A DNA stretch of 64,000 bases from Geosiphon pyriformis (GCA_016748015.1 JAAOMT010000776.1:555496-619495), one strand, 5' to 3'. Shown: positions 11,625 through 23,457, counted from the first letter of the stretch. Notes: a model not told the origin generated them from the letters alone. Program-made: numbers and translations.

Positions 11625-12326
11625 TGTTATAAGTTAAAGTAACAAGCTAACGGATAGCAAAGGAGAACAGGATTGTAGGATGATGAAAATAATCAAAGGA
11701 AATTCAACTTCAAAGAGCGAATTGAATAAGTATAGATTTAATATGTGAGATCAGTCTCATAAAATATCTCAGTCACTATACTTTTTAAAGATAACTGGAG
11801 AATTTGAATGTAGAAAAATAGTCTGTACTGTCAACAAATGATCACACCTGATATAATTCTATGTCTCACATTGATGTTCTTAGAATTCAATATCAGATAT
11901 CAGATGTACTCTTCAGTCACGTTTTATTTAATAATCTTCAAATGCTACAATTACACATTTTAGGAAAAGGATAAGAAATAACCAACAAGTGATCTTTTAT
12001 CTCAAGATGTTCAAATACTTGAAGGTAGGAAAAAGGAAATTAGCAATAAGAGAATGATTAAGATGAAAGTTGTTATTTTATTTATTTATTTTTTTTGATT
12101 CTTACATGCTTTTCTACAGTTAAGAGATTCATTGCTTATATAGCTATCAAAAGTGGTCAATGATCAGATCAATAATCAGGTCAATAATTAGGTCAATAAT
12201 TAGATTAATAATTAGGTCATTGATTAGGTCAATGATTACTTTCTAAAAATAAAATGGCTAATTTATATGACATCAGTGGCTAATACATGTGATAATTAAT
12301 AAGAAGTATAAGTTTCAACCATAACA
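11625..12326 (-). repeat. Ty3-A 5' LTR
   Basis: Pairs with 4615-5299. On the + strand it runs from TGTTAT to ATAACA. Short tandem repeats of a GGTCAATAATTA-like unit occupy about 12155-12240, which is U3 in element orientation. Confidence 0.9.
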
Positions 12327-13512
12327 ATATCATTAAGACTTATATTATGATAAACATAAAAAAAATAACATTTTGCAATTTCGAAAAAAAATTTTAGAAA
12401 AAATATATGAGCATAAAAAGTATATGTTAAAGTGTAAAAATAAATTTATAGATTAAATACATTTTAACTTACATAATAGAGAGAAAAAAAGTTTTTGTGG
12501 TCTATAATGAATGTATTTTTTATTCAAATAATAACAAACATAGCATATGAATTGAGTATAGAAATTTGCCGCTAAGAAAAAAAAGAAATAAAAAATCCAT
12601 TATAATCAGTAAATTTTTAACTGAATTAATAGATGTTTATGTTTACAACAAAATAATATAGAAAACTATTTTAATATATCAAAAGAGACATAATGCTATT
12701 TGCAACTTGGTATAAATCAAGATGATTATTAAACAGCAAACTATCTTCTTAAACAAATTAAATATAAAACAATTCCAATTTTTAAGAAATTATATCCAAA
12801 TTGTACAATTGTATTTGTTTTTAATAATAACTCTAATTATGTAGTATTTAGTAATAATACTTTAATTATAAGCAAAATGAATTTAAGTCTAGGTGGAAAG
12901 CAATTATTAATATAAGATATTTCTTTTGAATTAGATAATTAATTACAATTGATGATTTTTCCAAAAATATATTCAAATAAAAAACTTCAAAAATTGCCTA
13001 AAAAAATTAAACAAGTATTAATAGAACAAGAAAAATAGCTATCAAAAAGATTAGTATTAAAATGCCAAAAATACAAAAAAAAATCAAAGATTCTTCAAGA
13101 GTTTTTTATTGTGTACATTGAGTAATATTTTTGGAATCTGATTTTTTTGCTCAAAAAAATGCAATTAAAAATTAATTAAAAATATGGAACATAAATGCAT
13201 TTTTTTCCAAAATTTTATTGTGAATTAAATTTTATTAAAAAATATTGGAGAATTGCTAAAAGATATACACATAACAAATATAATTATTCATTGAAAAAAT
13301 TACAAATAATAGTGTTTAAAAGTCTTGAATCAATATTTTTAATAACTATTAGATAATTTTTAAGAAAATATTGGTGTTATAAGAATTTTTATAAAAAAAA
13401 GCTTTGTAAAAAATTAGTAGAATATGTTATAAAAAAATATAAATCTCATAAAAAAATTCCAGATAATATTTTTGAAAAATTAGACAAATTAAATAATATT
13501 CAAACTTTGTAA
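12327..13512 (+). pseudogene. DDE-superfamily transposase pseudogene (DDE-A), 3' part
   Basis: Continues the 3663-4614 frame exactly after one copy of ATAT is removed: SFQQY joins directly to the following codons. About 395 codons can be read in a single frame to a stop at 13510-13512, interrupted only by point-mutation stops and with no frameshift seen. Recognisable pieces are a region near 12815 reading VFVFNNNSNY (an Asp normally starts this DDE motif), HKCIFF-type sequence near 13190 and CELNFI..YW near 13225 (the third acidic residue is now Lys). The tail is HKKIPDNIFEKLDKLNNI. It would be the catalytic half of a transposase. Confidence 0.68.
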
Positions 13513-13900
13513 TATTGTATTTGGTTTTATATTATTTAAAATTTCAAACTGATCTACATTTTTGATGATTATAAATGATTTACACTATAAGAGGTTTAAA
13601 GAGTTGTATCTAATGACTTCTGTTAATGTCTTCCAATTTTAAATTTCTTTAGCCATTCCATTTTGTATGTTTGCTTTAGTCATATTATACAGTTATTCAA
13701 TATTGTGTAAATAATAATATATGTAATTTAGAGCTCTATTATAAGTAATATAAAAAAAAATCTTTTTTCTTACCTAGTTGGTAATAAAAACAGTGTATTA
13801 AAAAATAAGATCACATGTGGTTCTTTTAAATTGCATATTAATCTAATTATATTTATTAGATAATATTTTTTTACATACAATACAAGGAGTTGTATTTTAT
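13513..13900. other. AT-rich spacer
   Basis: Sequence between the DDE-A stop and the Ty3-D 5' LTR. I see no gene or clear terminal inverted repeat. It may hold the unrecognised 3' end of the DDE transposon. Confidence 0.5.
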
Positions 13901-14692
13901 TGTTACTCATAAAAATTAGGAATTATAATAAATAAATAAAATAGGCAATTAGAAATAAGTATAATAAAAAGAGAAATTTTAGAATTCTTTTTAAAAAATT
14001 ACAGAATTTCTTTTAAAAGAATTGAAAAATTTTAAAAAATCTTATATAACATAAATTATGTATATATAATAAGAGTGTTAAAAGCAAAAAAATATTTAAA
14101 AAAAAACAATTCAGTTTAGAACAACATTACTTTTTGTTTAAAGAATAGTTTTCTATAACTTGAAGTAAAATTATATTTATATTAATAAAACATTTATTAT
14201 TATCCAAATTTATATTATTATTACTTGATTAAAGAAATATTAATTCATTTTACACTATCAATACTTTATGTTAATAGAATTTAATACTTAACCACACTAA
14301 ACCAATAATTTTTAATTACAGTTATTAACAGAATACTAATTTTTTATTTTTTATTTTTTTTTTGTTTTACTTTTTTGTTGTTTACTTATTGATTAAAAGA
14401 ATTAAGTACTAAATATTTAATGTTAAAAATAGCCTAGTAAAAAACTTAAAAACAAGAGTAGAAAACTTAAAATTAACTTACTAGAAAGGTATGACTGCCA
14501 AAATAAACTGGCTACAATACTGAAAAAAAATTTACAAAAAAAACTATTAATTAAATCTCTGTTTATTATATAAAAAACTCAACCAGAATCTTTAAACTTT
14601 AAAATCTTCAGAAATTATTATTATCAATAGCTATTAGCACTAAGTTACAGATTTGTTATTTGTTTTAATACTCCAAATAATTACTTGTAATA
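13901..14692 (+). repeat. Ty3-D 5' LTR
   Basis: Starts TGTTACTCATAAAAA, identical to the start of the Ty3-C LTR in element orientation. It ends GTAATA, where GTAACA is expected (CpA to TpA). Clearly related to 27796-28693 but much diverged. Confidence 0.85.
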
Positions 14693-14694
14693 TT

Positions 14695-14711
14695 TGGTGT
14701 TCTTTATAAGA
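14695..14711 (+). promoter_or_regulatory. Ty3-D primer binding site, mutated
   Basis: TGGTGTTCTTTATAAGA follows the LTR after two bases. Compared with the Ty3-A site TGGTGCTCCCTGTGAGG, every difference is C-to-T or G-to-A. It probably can no longer pair with its tRNA. Confidence 0.65.
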
Positions 14712-14756
14712 TATAATCTAACAAAAAACCAGTACTAACATCAATTATCTAAAAAA

Positions 14757-16780
14757 GTAGCAAAATTAAAAATAACAAAAACAAATCCTTTAAAATTTGC
14801 CAAATTTTTATTTTAATATTATTAAACTTATCTTAGACTGACAAGTAACTATTGGCCAGCAGAATTAGCTTTCAACTTTTATGTCAACAAAAAAATTAAA
14901 TTCTATTTGAAAAACCAAGAAGATTCAAAAGCTGTCTTTAACAATTTCTATAATGAATTATTTTAAAACACCACACTTCTATAAAATTATTTTTTGCCTT
15001 AATAATTACAGAGATAAATTGAGAAATTGAGAATTACACCCAATAAAGATTTTCTATTACCTTCACAGATAAAAAAATTATAAAATTCAGCAGAAACACC
15101 AAAAAAAATACAACTGCCTATTTAAAAGAAATTAAGAGTTATTTTATTTATTTACTTATTATACTATTATATACTAAGAAGTACTATTCACATATCATCT
15201 AGATCCATATTATCTTTAACTGCAAAAACACTATTATCTAAAGTACTATTTCAAAATAATTAAGAGAAAGCCAAATTATTAGGAACTTATGGCAATTTTT
15301 TTGAAAAATTTAAATTACAATTAACAATATTATTAGAACTTTAATTATTGCTATTTCAATTAAATTTCAGATCTATCAGTCATTAGAAAAACACCAATTC
15401 AGAAAAAAAAAATAGTAATCAGAGAAATAATAACCAAAATCTAATTTTAAATAACCCAAAAATTATAACTTTAATTGTTTAAACACACTAAAATCTAAAC
15501 AATTCAAATCCAGCTCCTATTCTTCCAGAAAATTTATCTTTTATTATCTTGATTAATTAACTGCCAGTAGCACCAATTGCTGTTTAATAATAATTACAAC
15601 AATTATTACTATTTGCACTAATAGCCTATATATTAATTGTAAAACTCAAAAAATTTACTGATAAAAAAAACAATATCTAAATATAACTAAACAACATAAC
15701 AAAAGCCATTACAGCCAATAAATAAAACAACACCAGAGCATTTTAAGTCATTCTATACTTTCTCTAAAACACTGCTAATTTATAATATTAGAATCTTGTA
15801 AACAAATCCCAAAATTTTGATGTATTCAAATTCATATTTTTACAGTATTTTAGCAATAATAATAGCATTAATCATTTGTTAACTAGTTTTATTACTATTA
15901 AACAAGATAATACTAAAGCAGTTACCACTTACTTGGAACATTTTTACAGAAATTTGCATTAGATCTAAGCAATAAATGCTAATTACTTTACAATATTACA
16001 AATCTTAAATCAATTTATTTGCAAACTACATAGTAGTTTATTATAACAAATATATACTTTCCAAAATGCAGTTACATATACCAAAGATTTTAAATCAGTC
16101 AAACTCAAAGCCAATCATGCTTAAGCCATAAATTTAGTAATAAATAGATCATCTAAATTGAATATCAAATTGAAACAATTTGGCAAAGCTATCAATCAAA
16201 AAATTAAGGAATACTTAGCTAACAATCAAGCAATTTATCAACTTCTTTAATATTATGATAATTCAAAAAACTCCAATTATTTCCAAAATCAATCATATTT
16301 GTCATCATTAGCCAATTAACTATGATAATAAAAAATGTGTAATTTTTATTATTGTGATAAACAAAATTATTTAAAAGCAGATTGCTACTCCAAATTTAAC
16401 AACCAATAATTAGGAATTTAATATTAAAACTTTAATTGCAGGTTTTAAACTTAGAACTACACTAACAATTTATTATTAAAACTATACTCATATTAGTCAT
16501 ATTATTCTTAAATAACACAATAATTTATATATGTATTTTCAGTTTATTAAACTTCAACACCAATAATTTATCAATTACAGCCATAAGTAATTTATTAATT
16601 CCAATTAATTTAAATACTACCACAAAACTTAACTTAAATATTAACTGAAAACCAAAAACTAAGAATTATTCATATACAACAAAATTAAAAATTAGCAATA
16701 ATTATGCATTAATCAATCTTTAATTTTTCAAATCAGATATCAGAATGGCACCCAAAAAATTTGGAAAAGTGAATATATTT
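14757..16780 (+). pseudogene. Ty3-D gag remnant
   Basis: Aligns with Ty3-C gag. Readable pieces include YYYILRSTIHI near 15165 (YYYTLRSTINI in C) and FITIKQDNTKAVTTYLEHF near 15885 (FTTIKQGENKSVTTYLEHF in C), followed by FICKLHSSLL and LKQFGKAINQKI. A decayed zinc knuckle (CNFYYCDKQNY) is near 16340. Very many stops at former Gln codons. The first codon is GTA where Ty3-C has GTG; no ATG start is seen. Confidence 0.75.
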
Positions 16781-17640
16781 AAAACCCAAATTCCCAAAAC
16801 TATTTAAGACTCTTAGTTATCTCAGAAAACGTCCAATCTAACAATCCAGAACAGCCAATACAACTACTCACCAATAATATTTTATTAATAATAGTCACTA
16901 AAAATGAGTTATTTACAGTTATCTTCTTTTTTAAATTAGAAGAATTCTTAACAACACTTCTTTTTAGTAAAGTCATCTTTAATATCAAACTAATTACTAT
17001 CATGTATATTAATACCAAAATTGATAGCCAATCTATTAAGCTAATTCTTAATAGCAGATTAGTAGATAGTATTATCACATAATAACTTATAAACCAATTA
17101 GATTGCTAAGTTAATCAAGTTGTCAGTACTAAAATTATTATAGCTAATAAAACAACAAAAATTTTTTTTGGTAAAATCAATAATTTTCTTTTCAAAATTA
17201 ATGACATTATTACACCAATCAAAGTTTTAGTCATAAAAGTCACACAATACTAAGCTTTTGTTGGTAATAATTGGCTGTCTGAAACCAATACTATACTCAA
17301 TTAGATTACATAAAAACTACAGTTTAATTAAAATGATTAGCATACTTGAGTACCAGCCATCTGTGATTATTTTAAAACAACCCAATTACAATTATTAATT
17401 AAATTTGAGAAGAAAACAAACAAACTTATCTTAAAAGTTTATTAAATTTTGTAGACTAATAATAATTACAATAAGTTATTACCAATTTTTTCTTAGGATA
17501 AAAAAAGAAAAAAAAATGATAAATTATAAGTTACTACTGCCAAAAAAAAATTAGTCAACAGCTAATATATATCTTATTAAAACCAAAAAAAAACCACTTT
17601 ATATCTTACTTAGATATATTAATTATAAAAAAAAACTTTT
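16781..17640 (+). pseudogene. Ty3-D protease remnant
   Basis: Aligns with Ty3-C 51322-52053. FFFKLEEFLTTLLFS near 16930 matches FPFKLEELSTTLLFS, and LILNSRLVDSIIT near 17040 matches LILDSGSASSIIT. The catalytic Asp is now Asn and the Gly is Arg. Non-functional. Confidence 0.72.
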
Positions 17641-18480
17641 ATTTATAAGAACTTGAATCACACTAGAAGAAAACTATTAGATACATATCTGCTATTATTG
17701 CAAATCATATTATAGAAAATGCTTTGAATATTCAAAATAACAGAAAAAGTGGGACAATAAATCATGTCTTACTTGTGAAGAAATTTTACTTAATAAAAAA
17801 ATATGGAATAACATTCCTAAGTAAAGAAAAATATGTAATACATTATGTCAATACACAATTTTTATTAGCAATTGAACAAACAAAAAAACGCCTTTTAATA
17901 CTACATAAAACAGAGCTCTTTTATGTTTAGATAGTTACTTATATGATGAAGATAAGATCTGGTAAATAGCAAGTATTAAAGTTGAAGGCACTTTATTTAA
18001 CAAAATATTGGTAATTAAAAATAACTCACTAGAACCTGTTAAAGCCATTTTTATTTCTAATTCAGACATATTTATTGATATCTTGAGTGATTCAGAACAA
18101 TTTCACAAACACTACCAAGATCTAGCACCTATTTAAGAAAAACAAAAGCAGCATTTAAAACAATTTAATACTAAACTTTGTAAACATTGTCTAATTTCTA
18201 GTGACTTCAAATATTGTAACAATTGTGGTTTTATTTACAATTTACTATTATATATAATTTATTTAATTCTTGAAAAAAAAACCAATCAACAAATGTGTAT
18301 TAAAATTAAAATTAAAATTCAATTACAATTTAGACTTTAACAATAACAACAACAACAGTTTTAACTCTATTTACAATAATAACAATAACAACAATAATAA
18401 TTTCAATCCTAATTTCAAACCCAAACAATATATTGTGCTCTTAAATCTTTTACAGAAGCAGAAACTTAAATGGTTTAACA
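17641..18480 (+). pseudogene. Ty3-D Cys-rich module remnant
   Basis: Keeps the spacing of paired cysteines found in Ty3-C: YYCKSYYRKCFEYS, then SCLTCEEILLNKK and ICNTLCQYTIFISN, then KHCLISSDFKYCNNCGFIYN near 18180-18240. An Asn-rich tract near 18340-18410 follows. It lies between protease and dUTPase, as in Ty3-B and Ty3-C. Unknown function, possibly zinc-binding. Confidence 0.65.
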
Positions 18481-18651
18481 ATAATAATAAGAATATTATG
18501 CCAAAATACACACATAATACCAATATAAAGTTTGATCTTAGATATTTAAGAAAAACTGCCATCCAATTAAAATCTTATTTGTACATTATTATAAATTTAA
18601 AAATAGTACTGGAAATTCTGGCAATAACAATAGTTCAATTAGTTTCTAGAT
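18481..18651 (+). pseudogene. Ty3-D dUTPase-like domain, N-terminal part
   Basis: YTHNTNIKFDLRYLRK, then LKIVLEILAITIVQLVSR, aligns with the start of the Ty3-C dUTPase domain. It is cut at the second conserved motif by LINE-A and resumes at 25456. The + strand frame 18270-18671 is this remnant and runs into the LINE oligo-T end; it is not a host gene. Confidence 0.75.
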
Positions 18652-18784
18652 TTTTTTTTTTAAAATTTTAATAAGCAAAGTTTAAACACTGCCTAGTAAC
18701 AATACATCAAAATAATAATTTATACTAGGTGTAAATTATGCTTTTTCTACATGTAACTAGCCACTCAAGCTAACCAGGACAACA
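18652..18784 (-). other. LINE-A 3' untranslated region and oligo-A tail
   Basis: Non-coding 3' end ending in about ten As (Ts at 18652-18661 on the + strand). The corresponding LINE-B segment is 40552-40700 plus 30682-30690, with a similar ACATGTRRCTAGYYAC stretch. Confidence 0.7.
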
Positions 18785-20879
18785 CTAAACACTCATATAT
18801 ACAGAAATCAAACTACCTATACCTGAGAAAAACCAACAGGAACTGCACAGCCCAAAACTAACACCAAAAGCATTGTCAATACCAAGTAACCTAACCATTT
18901 TGGCCAAAAGCATCGACATGTTACTAAATACCAAAACAGGAATTAAACCATTGCAAAGGATTAAACCATGTCTCTCCATAAAAGCATGATGCTTGAAGTG
19001 GACCAGCCAAATATCATTTCTAAAAGACAGACACAAACCACAAACAAACTCAACTACCTTACCAGATGCAATTTTAGAGTTATCAAAACAGGAAGCAACT
19101 TTCTGGTACCAATCCACAAGCACAAAATCTTTGCACAGCAAAGCAACCAGCCCCAAATTAGCCAAACAATTAGATAATATTTGAGACACATGAGAGGAGG
19201 CATGAGATAAACCAGACATAACTTTTCAAGCAGAAGCAAAATTAATGAACAACTAAAATCAAGCCGCTGCATCAAATACACAAGAGAAGACATGGTCCAA
19301 CATCTCAAAATTGCCACAATACAGACATATTACACTGGAATAATGTTTATTATAGAGGTGTTTACAAACAGCAACAGACAGCCTATGATATAAAGCTTTT
19401 ATAAAATAGGAACAGAAGCCAGCAGAGTAATAACTTGTAAAGCCAGCAGCCATATGGCCAAACAAGAGATGACCTAAACCAATTAATATCTGTAAACAGG
19501 CAACTGTCTACAATTTTGGCACCAGAGCCCAATTCCCAGCATGCATGATGAATAGACCAAAAAATATTATGAACAAAGTGTCTAGAGTTTCCAAAAACAA
19601 TACTGCCATTGGCCAAAACAAAACATTTCTTGAGCCAGGAAGGAAGGAGCTGGCCAGAATAAGAAGAAACACCAACAAGCAAGTCAGCTCAATTATTACT
19701 CAAAACACCTAAGTGTTCTTTAATTTTATGTCAGCCAACATTCAAATTTCTTTTACATATGATACCAGCAATGTGCTAACACTCAACCCAACATTTGTTC
19801 CAAAAATCTGGAACCAACAACAATAATTCAGATTTACATGCATTCAAAGCAACTTGGCTGTCAGAAAATAAATAAACCAAACTCGAACTAGACACACACT
19901 CAAGGGCTAATGCAATGGCTTGAAACTCCACCAATATAGAAGACATCATATCAGACATCTCCATTCCAAGACCTAAGTTAATGTTCTTAAAGAATGCAGC
20001 AGCACCAGCTTTCATATCAACACTTTCCAAGCCACAAAGAAAACCATTCATGTACACAGAAAAGCCAGAAATACTAATGCCTGACAACTGATCACATACT
20101 GACCTAAACTCATAAGATTCAAGAATATTTTTTGCAGCAGTATTATCCAGAAGGAAGGAACTGACATCAAGAGAACCAGAATCATAAAAATGCTGAATGA
20201 CAGTAACAAACCAAACAGGAACAGGACCACATGGATCAAGTTTTTTCTACTGCTTAAAAATTTTCCAATCAAAAACAGCACCATTCCAGCACCAAAGCTG
20301 CTCAACAAAAGCAATTCTATAATGATGAAGGGAGAGAAAATACTTGAAATACATTGACTTACCAAGAATCTCAGATAAAAGAGTTCCATTTCAAAAGTAA
20401 AAAGCATTGTATATAAGATTACTCAAAGATAAACCAGAGTCAAGAAAGACCCAAACCACATCTGCCAAGAAGTTGTTCAAAGGATTGACACTAATGCAAA
20501 CTGGAGAATATAAGAAATGTACTAAACACCAACTCAAAACCTGTAAGTCATGCAATTTGTGCATAAACAATTGGCCCAAAATTCCAACAGAGTTAGCAAA
20601 ACATACCACAACAGCAACCTTGTCTTTAGCCTAGACCTGCTCAAAAGTCTTTAAGCCATAAAATAAAGAGTGGTACAAAACATTGTTAGGAAAGTCCAGG
20701 AGCAGACCCGATTTTAGTTTCAGGCTTTTCTGAATTAAAACATCCCACTTTTAGTATACACTAGCGAAAATGAAGCTAAACTGGATTCTGTAACCAATAA
20801 TAAGATAAAGAACTGCTAATACAAAGTAAAAAAACTGTTTGTTCGAAATTGCTTTTCTCAGAACAAGATTGGCAAAAAA
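18785..20879 (-). pseudogene. LINE-A ORF2 RNase H and C-terminal region (broken)
   Basis: After the RT comes a thumb/linker stretch, then an RNase H-like domain at about 19776-20110: SVYMNGFLCGLES (YTDGS-type motif with Asp to Asn), then SSILVEFQAIALALE and LFSDSQVAL. These correspond to the D, E and D residues of RNase HI. A C-terminal zinc-finger-like motif, CLYCGNFEMLDHVFSC (C-X2-C-X7-H-X3-C), lies near 19290-19340. The last part (18785-19219) is hydrophobic and of unknown role. Frames 18785-19219, 19259-19465, 19383-19682, 19776-20087, 20048-20407 and 20391-20609 are pieces of this one broken protein. Confidence 0.72.
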
Positions 20880-21860
20880 CTAAACATCTGAATGTGCTTT
20901 GGCCAAGCTAAGCTTAGACAACCCATCAGAAGAAAGAAAGATATCAAGATATTGGTAAGACTTCCTCTTTTTGGTGATGGAAATAGAATTGCCACTAACA
21001 GACAAAAAAGAAACTGCTATCTTGCAATTAATTAGAATCACTACAGTCTTGTCATTGTTGATCAAGATATCATTCATCTTGAAAAATTCACTGGCAACAT
21101 TAAGAATGTGTTGTGTAGCCACCTAACTAGAACCAACTCATATAGTATTATTGACAAAAGCACTTACAACAAGAAAAAAGGTTAAACCATCCTGGAAATC
21201 TATGTGACCAGTTTTGGCAACATAATGCAAATTCAGTCTGTAATCACATACTGCCTCCTATCTTTTTATCTCACATAGCAAAGTATTATAAAAAATATGC
21301 CAAAAGAGAGGTGAAAATACTTCTCTCTGATCCAAGCCATCATAAACACTATAACCATCAGTTAATTCAAAATTAGTCATCACTCTGTTTGTACAACTAT
21401 TGTGAATACTCCCAAAAAATCTTATAAATTTACTGCATATCTTAATTCTAACCAAACTTTTTCTCAAATATTCCCAACTAACTAAATTATATGCTTTCCT
21501 CATGTCTTGCAGAACTAATCAAAGTTTGCGATTCTTCTTCAATGCATCCTTAACCACCAAACTAATAGCAAAAATAAAAGACTGTGTTGTTGTATCTTTA
21601 AGAACCAAGAAGTTATTACCACAAAAAACATCATACTTACTACACATCATGGAGATCCTGTTAGAGAAAATCTTGGAAAGAATTTTACAAGCAGTCTCAA
21701 TTAGTGCAATAGGTTGGGTATTTGTAAAAACTTCTTTCCAGTCATAAGGTTTAGGAATCATAGACATTCAGGCCTCTTTTCAAGGACTTAAAACAGATTC
21801 ACAAATCAAACAAGAATTCAAAAACACCAAAAGCAAATTTAAAACAGATCTGTCGCAATG
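20880..21860 (-). pseudogene. LINE-A ORF2 reverse transcriptase (broken)
   Basis: Read from the - strand: PIALIETACKILSKIFSNRI, FLVLKDTTTQS, LVLQDMRKAYNLVSW and GLDQREVFSPLFWHIFYN, then FVNNTI where F-V-D-D is expected, and INNDKTVVILIN. These are the conserved blocks of a LINE RT. Both catalytic Asp of the third motif are Asn. Pieces 21519-21767, 21258-21503 and 20880-21122 belong together and are separated by stops. It would copy the element RNA at the nicked target; inactive here. Confidence 0.85.
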
Positions 21861-21863
21861 TTT

Positions 21864-22666
21864 TCACAGCTCATTCATGATACTAGAAAGACTGGCAGCT
21901 TTATTATTAGGCAAATTCAAAACCACATCAAGAAATTCATTCATCTTAATAGAATGCATAACATTTAAAAAGGCATTATCAAAGACATACCCCAAGGGTT
22001 GAAATTGGCAAAACCATTCATCCAAAATGTTATTAACTACCATGCACTTTCTGGTCCAGCCCTCCATAATTCTATCAACATAAAATTTAACCAAACCAGA
22101 TTCCAATATAAGGTCCTCATTCACAACCAGGTGATCCAATGTAATTTTGCAAAATGGCCATTCAAGTACACTTCTAATAGTTTGGTCTTTATTTAACTTA
22201 AAGTTTTCCATCTTTTTGTTAATTGCCAGCCTAATTTGAGAGTCCTTAGTATGTTTCAATTCTATCATCTTAAGAGAATAATAAGACTTTCTAATCTTTG
22301 TCAAAGCTGATCTAATGGCATCAAAATGAGATTCCGAAAAAAAAAAAAATTTGATAGCAGAAACATTAATGGAATCCAAAGACACTCAAACATTCAAAAA
22401 AGAGACAAACTCATCAAATAACACAAAATACAAGGCCTTCACCAACTTAGAAACCAAAAGTTCTAATCTATGATAACAAGAAGAACTTTTGGTAAAGCTG
22501 TCATCAAAATCCTTAGACCAGGTTTTTGAGAAAACCTCACTTGCTAAAAACAAATGGCTTTGTGAACAATACTCCACATGCTGTCCAGATTAGACAAACA
22601 ATGAAAATCTGCAAAATCATCAGAAAACATGGCAAAATTATCACAAGATGCAGTTCTATATTGCTT
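21864..22666 (-). pseudogene. LINE-A ORF2 region between endonuclease and RT
   Basis: Pieces 21864-22385 and 22386-22577 form the linker before the RT. It is helical and charged (IRLAINKKMENFKLNKDQTI) and aligns with LINE-B 43888-44412 (IRYAINRRIENFCSNKGHMI). I assign no enzymatic domain. A frameshift in an A-run near 22340 separates the pieces. Confidence 0.7.
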
Positions 22667-23452
22667 TTATTTAGCTTCGTTAGCATTTTTGACATTAAAT
22701 TTCCACTTGTCTTTATTGGTTTGAACACAAATAGCCCTCAAAACAGGATCTAAAATTCTACCAAGACCAATTGTGATTTGAACAGAGCTATGATCAATGC
22801 TGAAGAACTCATCTATATTCACAACTTGCCCATTTACTAAAGCATTACTTAAACTCAGTGAAACAAAAATGTAGTCAATAGTTCTCTCAATGCCCCTGGA
22901 ATTTCTCCAAGTAGAAGTCTTAATATAAGAACTATTAATTAATGTATTAACTAAACTTAGATTCACACACTTACTAAAGCTAGAGCTACATTTGTTCCCA
23001 TTCTCATTGAAATTACCACTTAATATAACAAAAGTACTCTCATTACAAGCTCTAACTACAAAGGAATTAATGAGACCAGCCTGAATTATATGTTTATCCA
23101 GAGAAGTCTTTACATATAAACCCAACACAGAAACAGATTGTTTGTTTTTGAATAGCAAACAGATTATCAAAAGTCTATCCAGAATCTCAGAGATTTTTGA
23201 AACATGTTTGGCTAAATTTTCATTCATTATCAAAGCAATGTCTACACCTAAAAATCTAGCATCCAGATCTAAAGTAAACACCTTCACACCAGAAAACTTA
23301 TTTGCAATCCAAGGCTTGATACTGGAGTGAAGCTTAATCTCAATAACTATTGAAATGTCATTATTCAAAACTATGTGCCATCTAATAATGTCATCTTGCT
23401 TAACAAGAACATTTATATTTCTAACATTACAAGTAGCAATTCTCTAAGCTAA
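22667..23452 (-). pseudogene. LINE-A ORF2 AP-type endonuclease domain
   Basis: The 233-codon frame 22667-23368 plus upstream codons reads as an endonuclease/exonuclease/phosphatase fold: ISIVIEIKLHSS (metal-binding Glu), VILSGNFNENG (GDFNE expected, Asp now Asn), STWRNSRGIERTIDYIFVS and FFSIDHSSVQI (the SDH-type end motif). This enzyme nicks target DNA to prime reverse transcription. The Asp-to-Asn change would likely abolish activity. Confidence 0.82.
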
Positions 23453-23457
23453 GCTAC

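Larger units (their letters stand above)
4615..12326 (-). mobile_element. Ty3/gypsy-type LTR retrotransposon Ty3-A
   Basis: Two LTRs (4615-5299 and 11625-12326) flank gag, protease, RT, RNase H, integrase and an extra 3' frame, in the Ty3/gypsy order. LTR ends are TGTTAT...ATAACA. ATAT at 4611-4614 and 12327-12330 is a 4-bp target duplication. A primer binding site lies 6 bases inside the 5' LTR and a purine-rich tract lies next to the 3' LTR. The internal region has several in-frame stops and small frameshifts, so the copy is not autonomous. It lacks the dUTPase and Cys-rich modules of Ty3-B, -C and -D and is shorter at 7.7 kb. It inserted into the DDE-A pseudogene. Confidence 0.9.

Noticed and set aside
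12155-12240. Short repeats as a CRISPR-like array
   Set aside because: Units are imperfect, directly adjacent without unique spacers, and present in both LTRs of a retrotransposon in a eukaryote.
16800-17078. 92-codon hydrophobic - strand frame
   Set aside because: Antisense of the Ty3-D protease remnant; the + strand aligns codon by codon with Ty3-C.
18270-18671. 133-codon + strand frame rich in Asn, as a possible host gene
   Set aside because: It aligns with the Cys-rich/dUTPase junction of Ty3-C and ends in the oligo-T end of LINE-A; it is a Ty3-D remnant.
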